64,000 nucleotides of DNA from Setophaga petechia (lineage: Eukaryota > Chordata > Aves > Passeriformes > Parulidae), in the NCBI GenBank assembly GCA_024362935.1, contig JANCRA010000003.1, positions 50,691,844-50,755,843 of the forward strand. The letters run 5' to 3'. Below the pieces are notes generated by a model. It did no database searches. It was not told the DNA's origin and was given only the letters and a program-made list of their open reading frames with translations. The position numbers and the translations under genes were made by a program. Shown here one piece after another: positions 39,401-49,860 of this stretch. Every line of letters begins with the position of its first letter. The stretch's first letter is position 1.

Positions 39401-39769
39401 AATGTAAAGCATGAAAGTACAGAGTAAAACATCACTGCTGCACCCAAAACAACACTTAATTTCAAGATTTGAATCTTTCTTCCTATGGCACGGATTTTGC
39501 TCATCTTCCCAGTGCTCCGCCTGTGCCCTTTTTCCCTGTCTGCTCCAAGCCTCAATCCTCACCCCTAATTGCTTGGTGCTAAAAAGCCCACTCAGTGCCT
39601 TGCAGAAGGTGTGTTTGGGAGGCTGCCAGGTCAGCTCTTTACACTGCAGAGACCTTGGGGTTGGGGCCATATCTCCATTTACGTTTGTGAATAATCCAAC
39701 ACATGTACAGCACTGCGGGTCTGATCCCGTATATCATAACATCACTGATGTGGGACCAGATGCTGTATG

Positions 39770-39925
39770 AACAAATGGGAATCTGTTGCATTCATGTAGT
39801 GCCTTTTTTTTTTTTTTTTTTTTTTCCAAGGAACTCAAAGCACTTTACAATCTTTAAGCCTCACCACATGCCCGTGGGGTACAGCGGGGTAAGTAGGCCC
39901 TGTAGCATTCTTTACAGAGCCAAGT
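39770..39925 (-). mobile_element. MIR-like SINE relic interrupted by a T22 run
   Basis: The plus strand has 'gcattcatgtagtgcc', then 22 T residues (39804-39825), then 'ccaaggaactcaaagcactttacaa', 'ttaagcctcaccacatgcccgtggggta', 'gggtaagtagg' and 'tttacaga'. The blocks after the T run match the antisense part of amniote MIR-like SINEs that reads 'tctcaaagcactttacaaac', 'ttaatcctcacaacacccctgtgaggta' and 'ggtaagtattattatcccc'. The T run sits where related copies have a short 'ttt' between the 'agtgcc' and 'ccaagga' blocks. Element orientation is minus. The exact family is not assigned. Confidence 0.65.
39804..39825. repeat. T22 homopolymer
   Basis: Twenty-two T residues inside the MIR-like relic at 39770-39925. 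Confidence 0.95.
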
Positions 39926-40340
39926 ACATTTATTCAAATGTAGCTGAATAATAATAATGCAACCATGACCTCCCATGACACTTACGTTCCTCGGGAACAA
40001 TGAAACTGTCAGCCACAAGGGTGAGACTCATGAGTCTGGGTGACAAAACTTTTTCGGCAGCTGGCCCACGGCTGCAGGCCTCACTTCCGTAATAGATTAG
40101 GATGACCACCAGCTCCCCCATGCAAAATGCAAAACTCTGCTTCTTCACACTCCTTTTCCCACCCCATCAACAAATACCAAAACAACCTCGCTGGAAAACA
40201 AGAAGCCCTCTATGGGGTTTTGTGAGCCGTGCTACAGATTCTAATGGACAATTGCTGCTCTGCTAATAGGTCTGTGTGCTTTGGGAATGACCCTCTTCTC
40301 AATAATTTAATCCTTTAATAGCTTCTGGAGATCATCGATG

Positions 40341-40374
40341 GATTTAAATGAACCATGGTTTAAATGAACCATCC
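40341..40374 (+). repeat. 16-bp tandem duplication
   Basis: 'tttaaatgaaccat' occurs at 40343-40356 and again at 40359-40372. Confidence 0.85.
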
Positions 40375-40469
40375 TTACATTTGCTTTTACAGAATTAGTT
40401 TTGCAGGGGTGAAGAGGTGACGAAGAAAGAAATTAACCTTAATTTCATAAAATAGGGTTTCTACTATAA

Positions 40470-40483
40470 TATACTATAGTATA
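40470..40483. repeat. 14-bp perfect palindrome in an ACTATA-rich tract
   Basis: 'tatactatagtata' is a perfect palindrome set among three 'ctactataat' or 'tactatag' words (40461-40496). Confidence 0.8.
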
Positions 40484-40715
40484 ATTCTACTATAATCTGT
40501 GTATACTGAAAAGTATTGCACTTTTTTCCCCAATTCCATTCCAATCCAATAAGGAAAGTAGAAAAGACATTTAACAAAAGCCATTCTCTTCAGAAAAATG
40601 AAAACAAATTAAAACCAATCTGCAGGAAATCTTTGGAAGCTAAGACCCCAGACTCCTCCTCTGGGAGTAGAATGAACTTTGAAAATCTGTGAGTCAGAGG
40701 CACAATTATCTATGT

Positions 40716-40730
40716 AAAAAAAAAAAAAAA
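40716..40730. repeat. A15 homopolymer
   Basis: Fifteen A residues, flanked by 'tctatg'-like sequence on both sides ('atctatgt' before, 'tctatgca' after). Confidence 0.9.
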
Positions 40731-41208
40731 TCTATGCACTATTGATTAACCTTGGCACTTCAGACAGCAGTGTCACCTCATGCATTGGAATGACATGCCA
40801 CCACGTGACAAACTTCAAACTGGCCATTTCTCAGAGATGGCTGCTAAAATAAAAACTTCATTTAATATACCAATGCCTGTCATGTGCAGCACTTTGCTTT
40901 CTAACTGGTTTGCTCTCTTCCAGAAACAACCCAGAGTGTTAAACCGGGTAGAAAGTGTTACTTTTAATCACACAAACCTCTTTGTCACCCACTCTGGTTT
41001 CGCTGAGATGCCATTTCCCCCCCTTGTTTCTCAGCCTCCTTCCTCTTTAGCGGGAGCTCCTCCATCCCCTTATGTTCCCCCTGTGCTCCGAGTGAGGCTG
41101 GAGTTGCCACAGTCTCCTTAATGTCTAATCCTTTAACACTGGGAGAGCATTGTATTGCAGTCCTAATGCAAGGATGAATTCTGGAATGTGCAGCCTGGAG
41201 AGAGGCTT

Positions 41209-41300
41209 ATAGAACAAGAAAGAAAGAAAAAGGGAAGAGGAAAAAGGAATTGAAAAGAGAAAGAAGTCAAAACCACACATGGGACAGAAGGAAAAAAAGG
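41209..41300 (+). repeat. Purine-rich low-complexity stretch
   Basis: GA-rich sequence ('agaaagaaagaaaaaggg' and similar) with few pyrimidines over about 90 bp, interrupted by 'tcaaaaccacacatggg'. Confidence 0.7.
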
Positions 41301-41992
41301 GGATTAGGTGACAATATCCGACTGCACTGAAGGGTCAGGAGAATTAAGCTTCAGAGCAGCTTGCTCAATGTGTGCTGGGATAAAAAGACTCTGATATGAA
41401 TGGAGGTGGTTCAAGTGCAGGCACATTGTGGAATGCAATAGGAGTCTGCTAGGGAACATTTAAGAGAGTTGTGCACCACTTTCATGTAGCAAATAATATA
41501 TATTGTTTGCTGGGCAAAGATCTGAGCCTCCCTGTCACATTTACAAGGTTGTTACAGAGGAATGAGAAACACAAGAATGGAATGAAATGGAATAGCTTTA
41601 CATTAAATGAAATTATAAATCAAATAATCTGAGCATGTGCTCCTAAGATTTATTATTGCATATGATGTTTATATTGAATATAAACTTAAAGCAATAGATC
41701 CTTGTCCAAAGAAAATCAGTGCATTTGACATCAATGGAGTTAGATCTGCTTTTAACAAATATTTCAGTCTGATTTTTAATACCTAGTTGTACTGCATGTG
41801 CAACTGAGTGCATAACCTTTTCATCAGGCCAGCTTTGTGATCTTTCTAATCAATGTAGGTGCTGCATCTTGAAGGACACTGACTCATTATGATTTTCATA
41901 CCTGCTGGGAGTACTTCTACACAGCTCAACAGTTTAACTGAAAATATTACAGATACTTTAAATTCCCATGCAGTTTATTTTCAATTTCCTAC

Positions 41993-42035
41993 TCACTTCT
42001 TGCAGACAAAAAAAAAAAATCACTTCTCGCAGACA
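41993..42035 (+). repeat. 16-bp direct repeat flanking a poly-A run
   Basis: 'tcacttcttgcagaca' at 41993-42008 and 'tcacttctcgcagaca' at 42020-42035 differ by one base and sit either side of an 11-A run. A small tandem duplication with expansion of the A run explains it. The pattern also mimics target-site duplications around a poly-A tail, but no inserted body is present. Confidence 0.85.
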
Positions 42036-42713
42036 GCCTCAAAGTGACAGTATGGTTACTTTATGAAAACCAGCTCTCTACATTTTCTTACAAGACAGGC
42101 ACTGGGAGTTAAACATAGCTGGAATCTGAGAAAATGCCCTATGTCATTCTGACACGCTTTTTTGCCCCAACATGGCTTCCTAATATAAGATGAAATAACA
42201 GCCTGATCTCAATCTGGCATGACTGCCCCTCTATGAAGCAGAGAGAAAACTGAGAAACATGGGAGATGGAAGAAACAAGTCATGAATAATAAAAGAAAGT
42301 GATTTTTAACTATGTAAAGAGAATTCATTCAAGTCAACCATCTGGCACAGGGTACATCCTGCAGAGAGAGCAGCCATGGAAAAATTACAAAGTCAGTTCA
42401 GTTAATATTTCCCAAGATGACACCACAGGAGACAAAGCTGGAGTAGAGTGCCACATCCAAGTGACTGATACTAAAACTATTTTGATATTGGTTATGAAAC
42501 ACACCAATCCCTAGAATCTGGCTCAGCAAGATCCAAAGAACTCAGGTATTTACAAAAAAACCCCAAAATACCATTTGCTCATTTGTAATACTATTGCCTT
42601 TCCTCTGCTGCAGAGAGCTTCAGTTAAGCTGAAGGTGGCTGTGTATGTGACTCACATGCACTTTGCTTTACTTTTAAAACAGAACAGAAAAAAACAAAAA
42701 AACCCACCAAATG

Positions 42714-42820
42714 AAGAGAGAAGAAAAGAAAGAAAAGAAAAGAAAAGAAAAGAAAAGAAAAGAAAAGAAAAGAAAAGAAAAGAAAAGAAAAGAAAAGAAA
42801 AGAAAAGAAAAGAGAAAAGG
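42714..42820 (+). repeat. (AAAAG)n homopurine microsatellite
   Basis: About 19 nearly uninterrupted AAAAG pentamers from 42727 to 42815, with slightly variant units at both ends. All purines lie on the plus strand over about 105 bp, so both strands show artificial long open frames rich in K, E and R (plus) or F, L and S (minus). Confidence 0.97.
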
Positions 42821-45136
42821 AAAGACCAAAACACTCCACTCCTACACAAAAATTGCTTGGATTGGAATGAGAAGGACACGTTTCCTTCCTCCTCCCCAGT
42901 GGTAACACCTATGACCTGACCCAGGACTTGACCTGGAAGCTGAGAAAAGAAGAAAAAAGACAGGGCTTTCAGGGTTCACGACAGCATCTTTAGAAAGCTG
43001 TGTGCCTGTGCATGGGCATTATGGAAGTACAGTGTCATTTATTCCCTAGGGACACAGATGTGAAAGCACTGCTGATGTATATTTTGTATATTTTCAACTA
43101 ATACTTTCCTGTGACAGAGGACAGAAGAATTGTTTCCAGTGAATTCAGCAGCAATATTTTTACTGACTTCAGTGAAGTGGAGCTTTACTCCAAGGTTCTA
43201 AATATATCACAAGAGTTCACAGCCATATCAGCAATTCCTCCCCCATCATCCATATCCTTAAAAATACATATATGTCCTTTATTTCCTGCATCCTCTGAGT
43301 TATCTGGGTTTGTTGTTTGTCCCTTTTCAGTCCAAGGCAGCTGAGAGCCAGGCCCCAGAGCCTTGAAATCAAAACAACAGCAACACATGAGGCAGTCTGC
43401 TGTCTGCAGGGTATGTCTGACTAGGCTGGGAGTGATGTAGGAGCTGAAGAATCCATTCTCTCGTGCAAGCAGCACCATGGCTGGGCAAGGTCTTTGTGCT
43501 GCTACGTAATGTGTTCCCCTGATCTGTGTACACACACAGACACAGACTATCCTGCCCAAACAGAGCCAAAACATTCATCTCAAATCCTACAAAAAGCCCC
43601 AAGAGAAACAAAGGCAGTGTTTTGCATGTGTTTTTTTTAAAGTTTTTTTCTCACAAGCCCCTCCAAAAGAGATCGCTATCTTAGAGTTGGATTTTTGCAT
43701 CACACATTCTTCTACCCACATCCCTTCTCCTGCATCTTTTTCCTTAATAGCAAGAAGGGAGAAGAAAGGGAAAGAAAGAAAAAGTCTCTCTTTAAAGAAA
43801 AAAAACAAAACAAAAAAACCAATAGAAATCAAGGGCAGTATTACTTATACTCATTCAGAATCATGCTATAGGTAGAGGTTGGGAGGAAAGAACAGAAATC
43901 ACTTTCTTTCCTACCTTTGGGCTTCCTAGGCTGGCCTAGCCCAAAATGTTAGGCTTTACAGCTGGGGTTGAAGAGGAACTGTTCCTCCAAACATTCCAGA
44001 AGCTTATTCCTCAGAGAGGCTGGGCTGGTCAGCACAGCTGGACCAGGGACTGTGAAGGGATGCAAGAGGTGTAAATCAGTCTCTACAAGGGCAGGACCTC
44101 AGAAAGGAAATGTCTCTCCTCAGCAGCCATGTGCTAGCAGGGTGCAGCTCCTTTCCACCCCGTGTTTCTGGACCGTGTCTGGAACAAACAATTGAGCCTT
44201 AAATAACTTGACTTGCCATTGAACTTGACCCAAATGAAACCTGGAAGAGTCCAAATAAAGTTCATGTAGGAATTCGCTCTTGTTTTTGGTACATCACAAT
44301 GCCAGATGGAGCCAAAGGTTGCAGCTCCATGAGAAGATTAATCTTATATCACTCTTACCAGGAGGAAGACACTATTGGAATCTCAAGACACAGCTCATCA
44401 ATAGCTACCTGAGCCCATTCTGCTGGTGAGAGGTTGCCTGGGCAGTGCAAATCAGTTCTGACAACATTCACACTGTTGTGTTCAAGTCTGAGCCAGAGAA
44501 AAATCACATACAGATCTTGTAAAATCATTTTCACCACAAAAGCCTTTCCCCCATCAATGTAAATTGCAATCACTTCAAATTATTTTGAGATGCTACAAAA
44601 CAAAGCCTGATTTTACATGATCTTTCCCCAAGTGAACCACAACCCATCCCTCGGAATCAAGCTTGTTTATCTGAGAAATGAAAGTATTGGGAAATGGAAG
44701 AGAAGGGCTGTCAGGCAGAGGTGGGCAGAGATTGTTTTTGGGGCAGAACCATTGGGTGCTGTTGCCAGCAGTGCTGAGCAGATGCTTGCCCCTGCTTATC
44801 TGCAATTCAGGCCTCTCAATCACAGCTGGTAAGGAAAGAAGGCAGCCCGGTGCTCAGGTGGTTTGTGGTGCAACTACCAGCAGGCTGATTACATGTGTTT
44901 CCTCTGCAGTGGAACCTGTCTCTTCCTGTGACAATACTCAGGGTTTGGGGTTTATTTTTTGAGTGCATGAAAGTGAGTGCAACGTGCACTTCCAGTACTT
45001 CAGATGAAATGAAGGCTATCATTTGAGAAGAGAACATGTTGAAAAATATTGAAAATTATTCAGAGGTAGAAAAATCTATTTCCCTGAAAACTCAGAGGAT
45101 GAAATTTAGGACAGAGCTCTAGCTGCATACCACTTT

Positions 45137-45180
45137 CCTATTGGTTCCCAATTCCAATTTCCTATAGTTTCCCAATTCAC
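45137..45180 (+). repeat. Imperfect tandem pair, about 22 bp
   Basis: 'cctattggttcccaattcc' is followed by 'cctatagtttcccaattc', an imperfect head-to-tail pair with a small length difference. Confidence 0.65.
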
Positions 45181-45732
45181 AGGTATTCCAGCCACTGGCA
45201 GCAGTACCTGTGAGAATCACAGGTCTGCATTCACTCCCCAAACAGCCCCTGAGCAGGGGAATGCCTGGATTCAGACCAACTATTGTTTCCCTCACATTCA
45301 GCACCACTGCTGAAGCATGAAGGAAACTCCCACCCTTGTCCTGCTCTCCTCACCCTCCTTGCCCTCCCCCTTGCCCCACACACGGAGATGTGAGAAAGGA
45401 AGCAGATCAGATGAAAGCAGTGAGAAATGGGGTTTCTTCCTCCCACTTTGCACTGCCATCCATCTCCCAGCACAGAGAGCCAGGGCTTCTCTCCTGAGAG
45501 CTGCTGCTCACCTGCCACAGCCTCTTATCTCTGCATGTTTTTCCACCTTTAAGCATCCAAGAGTCAGAGAAATGAAAAATGAAAGTGGTGGTTATAAATA
45601 ATCTTGTATCAGCACCTCCTTCATAGTACAGCACATTTTCCAAAGGTGTTACTGGACTCAGCCTTTCAAACCTCTGACCACAAATGAATCTGAAGATCAA
45701 GAGCCACTATCACAGGGCAGGAAAAAAGGAGT

Positions 45733-45760
45733 AATATTTGCTATCAATATTTGCTATCAA
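45733..45760 (+). repeat. 13-bp tandem repeat, about 2.2 copies
   Basis: The unit 'aatatttgctatc' occurs at 45733-45745 and 45746-45758 without mismatch, followed by a partial third unit. It abuts copy A of the 84-bp dispersed repeat directly. Confidence 0.85.
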
Positions 45761-45844
45761 TTTGACCTGAGCTACATGTTGAAGCCTTAACAAAAGATGT
45801 TCCACACAGGTAAAAGTCTAAGTAGAAATACAGACAGAAAAAAC
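45761..45844 (+). repeat. 84-bp dispersed direct repeat, copy A
   Basis: This 84-bp segment, beginning 'tttgacctgagctacatg' and ending 'cagacagaaaaaac', recurs at 49777-49860 in the same orientation with five mismatches and no gaps (about 94% identity). The copies are about 4.0 kb apart. Similarity stops sharply at both ends; only a weak 'caaagaga' echo follows on the right. The left flank of this copy is a 13-bp tandem repeat (45733-45758). I do not recognise the sequence as a known element, and no third copy was seen in the window. Confidence 0.9.
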
Positions 45845-46584
45845 CTGAAATTCCCAAAGAGACTTTCTGGTATCTTAAGGATACCACGTATCCCTAAAAA
45901 AAATATGCAGTTCATGGTATTTTAAGGATATCAAAAACAACACTGTTTTTTGGAAAGAGCTGGCCCAATCAGTAGTTTGTTACAATAACATTCCTTGTGA
46001 AACATCCATCACTTAATTGGAGTGCATCGCCACATGACAACTGCACTCACATTAGAACAATTCAAATAAAAGTGATTTAGAGGGAGAATCCTCATCCATG
46101 TGCTACACAGCATCATGCAGACAGCCTTGAAAGGTGGCACATATCAGTCATTTCCCAGAGCTTTCCTATAGGCTTCAGAATTCCTTCACAAGTGCTCTGT
46201 GGGAGAGCTATAAAGAAGAGAGGGTAGAAAGTTGTGTTAGACTGGCAAAAACGGGAAAAGTCAGTGTCTTTTAAACAAAACAACCAATCAATGGGACACT
46301 TAGACAAGATAAAAGAAAAGAACTTTGTACCATAGGGGTGGTCATACACCAGAGCCCAGAAAGGCTGGCAGCTCTCCACCCTTGGAGAGGTTAGAAACTC
46401 CTCAGGTCCTTGGGCATCTTGCTGTGACTGGACCTGCTCTGAGAAGGACGTGGGATGAAACAACCAGAGGGGTTTTCCCACAACATCCTCTGTTCCTCTC
46501 AGACACTGTTTTTCATTGGCTCTGGTGCACTGACTGCACCTGAAATGTTGTTCTAGTTGCAAATGCTGAAGTAATGAATCAGTA

Positions 46585-46680
46585 GTAAATGAATTAATGA
46601 ATAATAATATGCACAATTAATAACTAATCTAGTTTATCGTACAAAATAAATAATAATGAATGTGTAATAAATTATTGGAG
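46585..46680. repeat. AAT-rich low-complexity stretch
   Basis: Many 'aataat', 'aataaa' and 'attaat' words over about 95 bp without a fixed period. Confidence 0.6.
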
Positions 46681-49039
46681 AGTTTGCAAATTACTAGTTT
46701 GCTTTCAACTCTTGCACATAATCATACTACTCATGTGCTTGGAACCCTGCTACTCAGGTTTTGCATGTTCCTAGAATCTACTGAGCTACCTGTTCATAAA
46801 ATTCTATGTGAATGCTTTAGTCATTTTTATCTTTGTAACAGAGCAAGGTTTGTTTGGGGCTTGCTGGGGTTTTTTTTTCCACAGTATAACCCAAAATGAA
46901 CCTCAGATCAAAGCCATTCTATTCCACCCTGAATGCTGTGCCCTTTGCTGCAGTGTCTCAGAGCCTCCAGTGATATATTACAGAATGTGATTAGCAATTG
47001 TCACGTGCTGTTTGTTTCTCACCATCTCCCCAGGGATAAGCTCAGCCTAAGTGTTTCACTGGCAGGAGTTTATGCTCAGTTTTGTTTTGAAATACGTAAG
47101 AATGAACTGGCAAAGGAGTATTGCCAGGTCATTTTCATGAAGCACAAGATTGATCCTGAACACTCTTCCACCTTTCTGTTTCACAGGGAGATAAGGAGAT
47201 AAGATACATGCTATTTAATATAAAATTTGAGGAAAAACTGCCATGGTGAGGTTTCACTGGCAGCTCACAAAGGAATCAAACCTCTGATCCAATATGCCCA
47301 GAGGCATTGATACTGCAGTGTGCTGAGGATTTTTTGACTGGTGTTATTTATCCTCACCTCTTGCTGGCCCAAGAGGTGTCAGGGCCACTGCAGAGCCAAT
47401 CAGGATCTCCTGGGATTTCACTGACTGGGAGAACAGGCTGGAGTCTACAGGTGGACTTGGCTGGAAGATTTCCCCATGAAAAAAGGTAACCCCCCAGAAA
47501 ACATCATCAGCAAAACCTGCTAAATGCACTCACTTTGCTTATCAGCACCATCCCAAAACACCAAGCAGCTCTCTCTGGACAAGAGATGTGGTGAAAATAA
47601 CTCCATGGCTTCGGCACACAGACAGTTCAAGTCAGCACGGGTTATGTGAGCTCATCAAATCCCAGAGGAATCTTGGCAGAACAAATGAAAACATCAATCC
47701 AGACATTTTCAGCACAACTCTAATGTATATTTTTCTCAGTTTTGGCATATACCCCCTGTCACCTCCCCACCATCCTCTCTATGTAGCCCCAAGGGCCATT
47801 AATCCAGTTTTGAAGACAGCAATTTCTTTCAGAATCCAAACAACTGCCTCAACATGTCTAAATAAATAGTGCTTTTATTTTAATTTTTAAGAGGAATATT
47901 ATATTCCACACTAGTTTAAATCTTTCATTCACATTATTTACATGAAATTTATCACTTATAAACCCCCAAAATCCAGGACTACAAAAGACTGGGAGCTCTC
48001 CTTGTTTCACATATGGGAAAACCAGGAGCTGATGCTAAAGGATAGTCCTCCGATGTTAATGCAACAAGTCCTGACAGAAAATAACCTGGGCATGCATACC
48101 TGAATGCCTCAGGTGCTTCTGTACAGTGTGACTGAAAGGAAAACTCTCCTGGCTCAGTGAGCTCCTTTAAAATGTAGGACAAAATCTAATCACAATAATC
48201 TGGAAGTTGCTCTGCTCTGAGGAAAATCTGACCCATGAAATCCATGGAGCTTCTATCACATTGTGCAGAGCAACTGGGCTTTGAGACTCCAGCCTGGCAC
48301 TGCAAGGCAGAAAAGATAATTCAGGGCAGGCTCAGTGTCAGGCCCAGGGTCTCCTGAACTGTTTGAGTCATTGCTTAATGCAAATCTGTGAAATAAAATC
48401 CACAGAACTGGGTGAAGCTTTACATCTTTACATGAAACTCAGTTTCAAATGTTGAAATTCAATTTTCAAGCTCATATTTAATCAGACTGTGCACTCACCT
48501 TTCCTGCAGCTTTTACAGCAGATATCGCCGATGAGAAAATCTGGGTTATGCTGTGAGAGAGCAAATGTACATTATTTTTTGCCTGATATTCTCATCTCAG
48601 ACATACATCCTCCTCACTTCACCTCATCCAACTCCCAGACTGCTTGGAAATTATGGGAAAAGATCCTGATGTAGAAAAACTGACTTTCTGATGTGCAGCT
48701 TGGGATGAGAACCAAATTATTCAAAGTACTAATCGTAGGATGAAAAGCCTCCTGTCACAACACAAATATTAAAGCCTTCATCCTGTCATGATACAAAGAT
48801 AAATTTAGGAGTACACGAGGGACTCATTTGTCATGAGGTGGTAACAGTTTGAAACAAACTCAGATTTTCTTTTTTCAGTTGTATCAGAATTATTTTTAGC
48901 AGATGAGTAAGAAACCAGTGTAACAATTTCATTCAATATTTTGTGCTCTAAACTGCAAACTTACCTTAAACTTGAGTAGATCTGGCTCCAAGCAATTTTT
49001 CTGACTTTTTAAACAAATGCTTTTTATATAATTTAATTT

Positions 49040-49265
49040 TTCATTTTTTCTACCGTTCTCTGCATGGCTAACAAACTGTGTTTATACCCTAACAGGAATA
49101 TTTGATGCTCTGTCAAAGCAAATCAATCTTCCCTCTCTCTTTCGATTCTAACGATGCCATCAATAAAAGCCCTCATCAGAAATGAATGTTCTGCACAAAA
49201 TGCTATGCATAATGGCATGACCCCTCAGGATGCAGGGCATGTCATTTTGAATTTATTCAGTCTCT
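49040..49265. promoter_or_regulatory. Candidate conserved non-coding element
   Basis: Unique sequence that keeps CpGs in an AT-rich setting ('taccgttc', 'ttcgattctaacgatgcc'). It carries several 'atcaat' words of the PBX type (49120-49165) and 'atgcataatg'. Such composition is common in ancient vertebrate enhancers. Nothing here proves function. Confidence 0.22.
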
Positions 49266-49776
49266 GGGAGCCCTGCACAGAGCTAACTTTTGAGTCTTTG
49301 GAGTCTCCAGCAAAACAAGATCATAGTGCCCCACACAGAGTCAGGAACAGAAGAGCTTGCACCTGCAGGAGCCTCTTCTCCACCCTGCTGTTGGAGGGGC
49401 TGCTTCTTTCAGTGTTTCCTCCCCACAGCCCTGCAGATCTCAGTTTGGGAGGTGAGCTGGGGATCAGCTCCATCCCTCTCTCCTTGAGCTGCCAAAACAT
49501 GCAGAGCTGTGCTCCTCATGCTCCCAAGACAAAGACAACGTGTTCCATACACACCACAGGGTTTATATTTCATACATCACTTAAACCCCACAAGGCTCCT
49601 TGCATTTTTCAATGCTGATCACCAGGGAACAGGAGAGGTTGGATTTCCATGGATGCTTTTACACTTGGGGGAACCTGAAGTGCTTTAGCATGGATTAATC
49701 CACATCCTGGCACACCCTGTGACCAAGAAGTTAAACAGAATTATCTGCAGAAATGCAGATTATTCAGTGACTCTCT

Positions 49777-49860
49777 TTTGACCTGAACTACATGTTGAAG
49801 CCTTAACAAAAAGTGTCCCACACAGGTAAAAGTCTAAGTAGAAATATAGACAGAAAAAAC
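49777..49860 (+). repeat. 84-bp dispersed direct repeat, copy B
   Basis: Second copy of the segment at 45761-45844, in direct orientation, ungapped, with five substitutions over 84 bp. The substitutions include an adjacent ga/ag swap. Flanking sequence on either side is unrelated to the flanks of copy A, and no matching target-site duplication is evident. It could be a duplicative insertion of unique DNA or two fragments of an unrecognised interspersed repeat. Confidence 0.9.

Larger units (their letters stand above)
31905..39769. other. Non-coding unique DNA
   Basis: Unique AT-rich sequence. The longest frames are 177 codons (38292-38825, plus) and 134 codons (35077-35481, minus), neither with a recognisable domain. 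Features are limited to two small tandem repeats near 34.3-34.7 kb and the T21 run at 36.4 kb. Confidence 0.7.
39926..45760. other. Non-coding unique DNA
   Basis: Frames reach only 129 codons (43185-43574, minus). The 113- and 114-codon plus frames are respectively featureless and created by the (AAAAG)n array. No RNA gene or transposon is recognised apart from the simple repeats listed. Confidence 0.7.
45845..49776. other. Unique DNA between the two 84-bp repeats
   Basis: This 3.9-kb interval shows no retroviral or LINE reading frame, no primer-binding site and no polypurine tract. The 84-bp copies are therefore unlikely to be LTR fragments of one element. The longest frame is 167 codons (46113-46616, minus), with no recognisable domain. 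A 21-bp imperfect direct repeat ('tggtatcttaaggatacc' against 'tggtattttaaggatatc') lies at 45869-45930. Confidence 0.65.

Noticed and set aside
42575..42919. Lysine- and glutamate-rich open frame
   Set aside because: Created entirely by the (AAAAG)n array.
46113..46616. 167-codon minus-strand frame between the 84-bp repeats, considered as a transposon gene
   Set aside because: No reverse transcriptase, integrase, transposase or capsid motif is visible.
45761..49860. The two 84-bp copies as LTRs of a 4-kb retrovirus-like element
   Set aside because: Only 84 bp match, there are no TG...CA ends, no primer-binding site or polypurine tract, and no gag or pol sequence in between.
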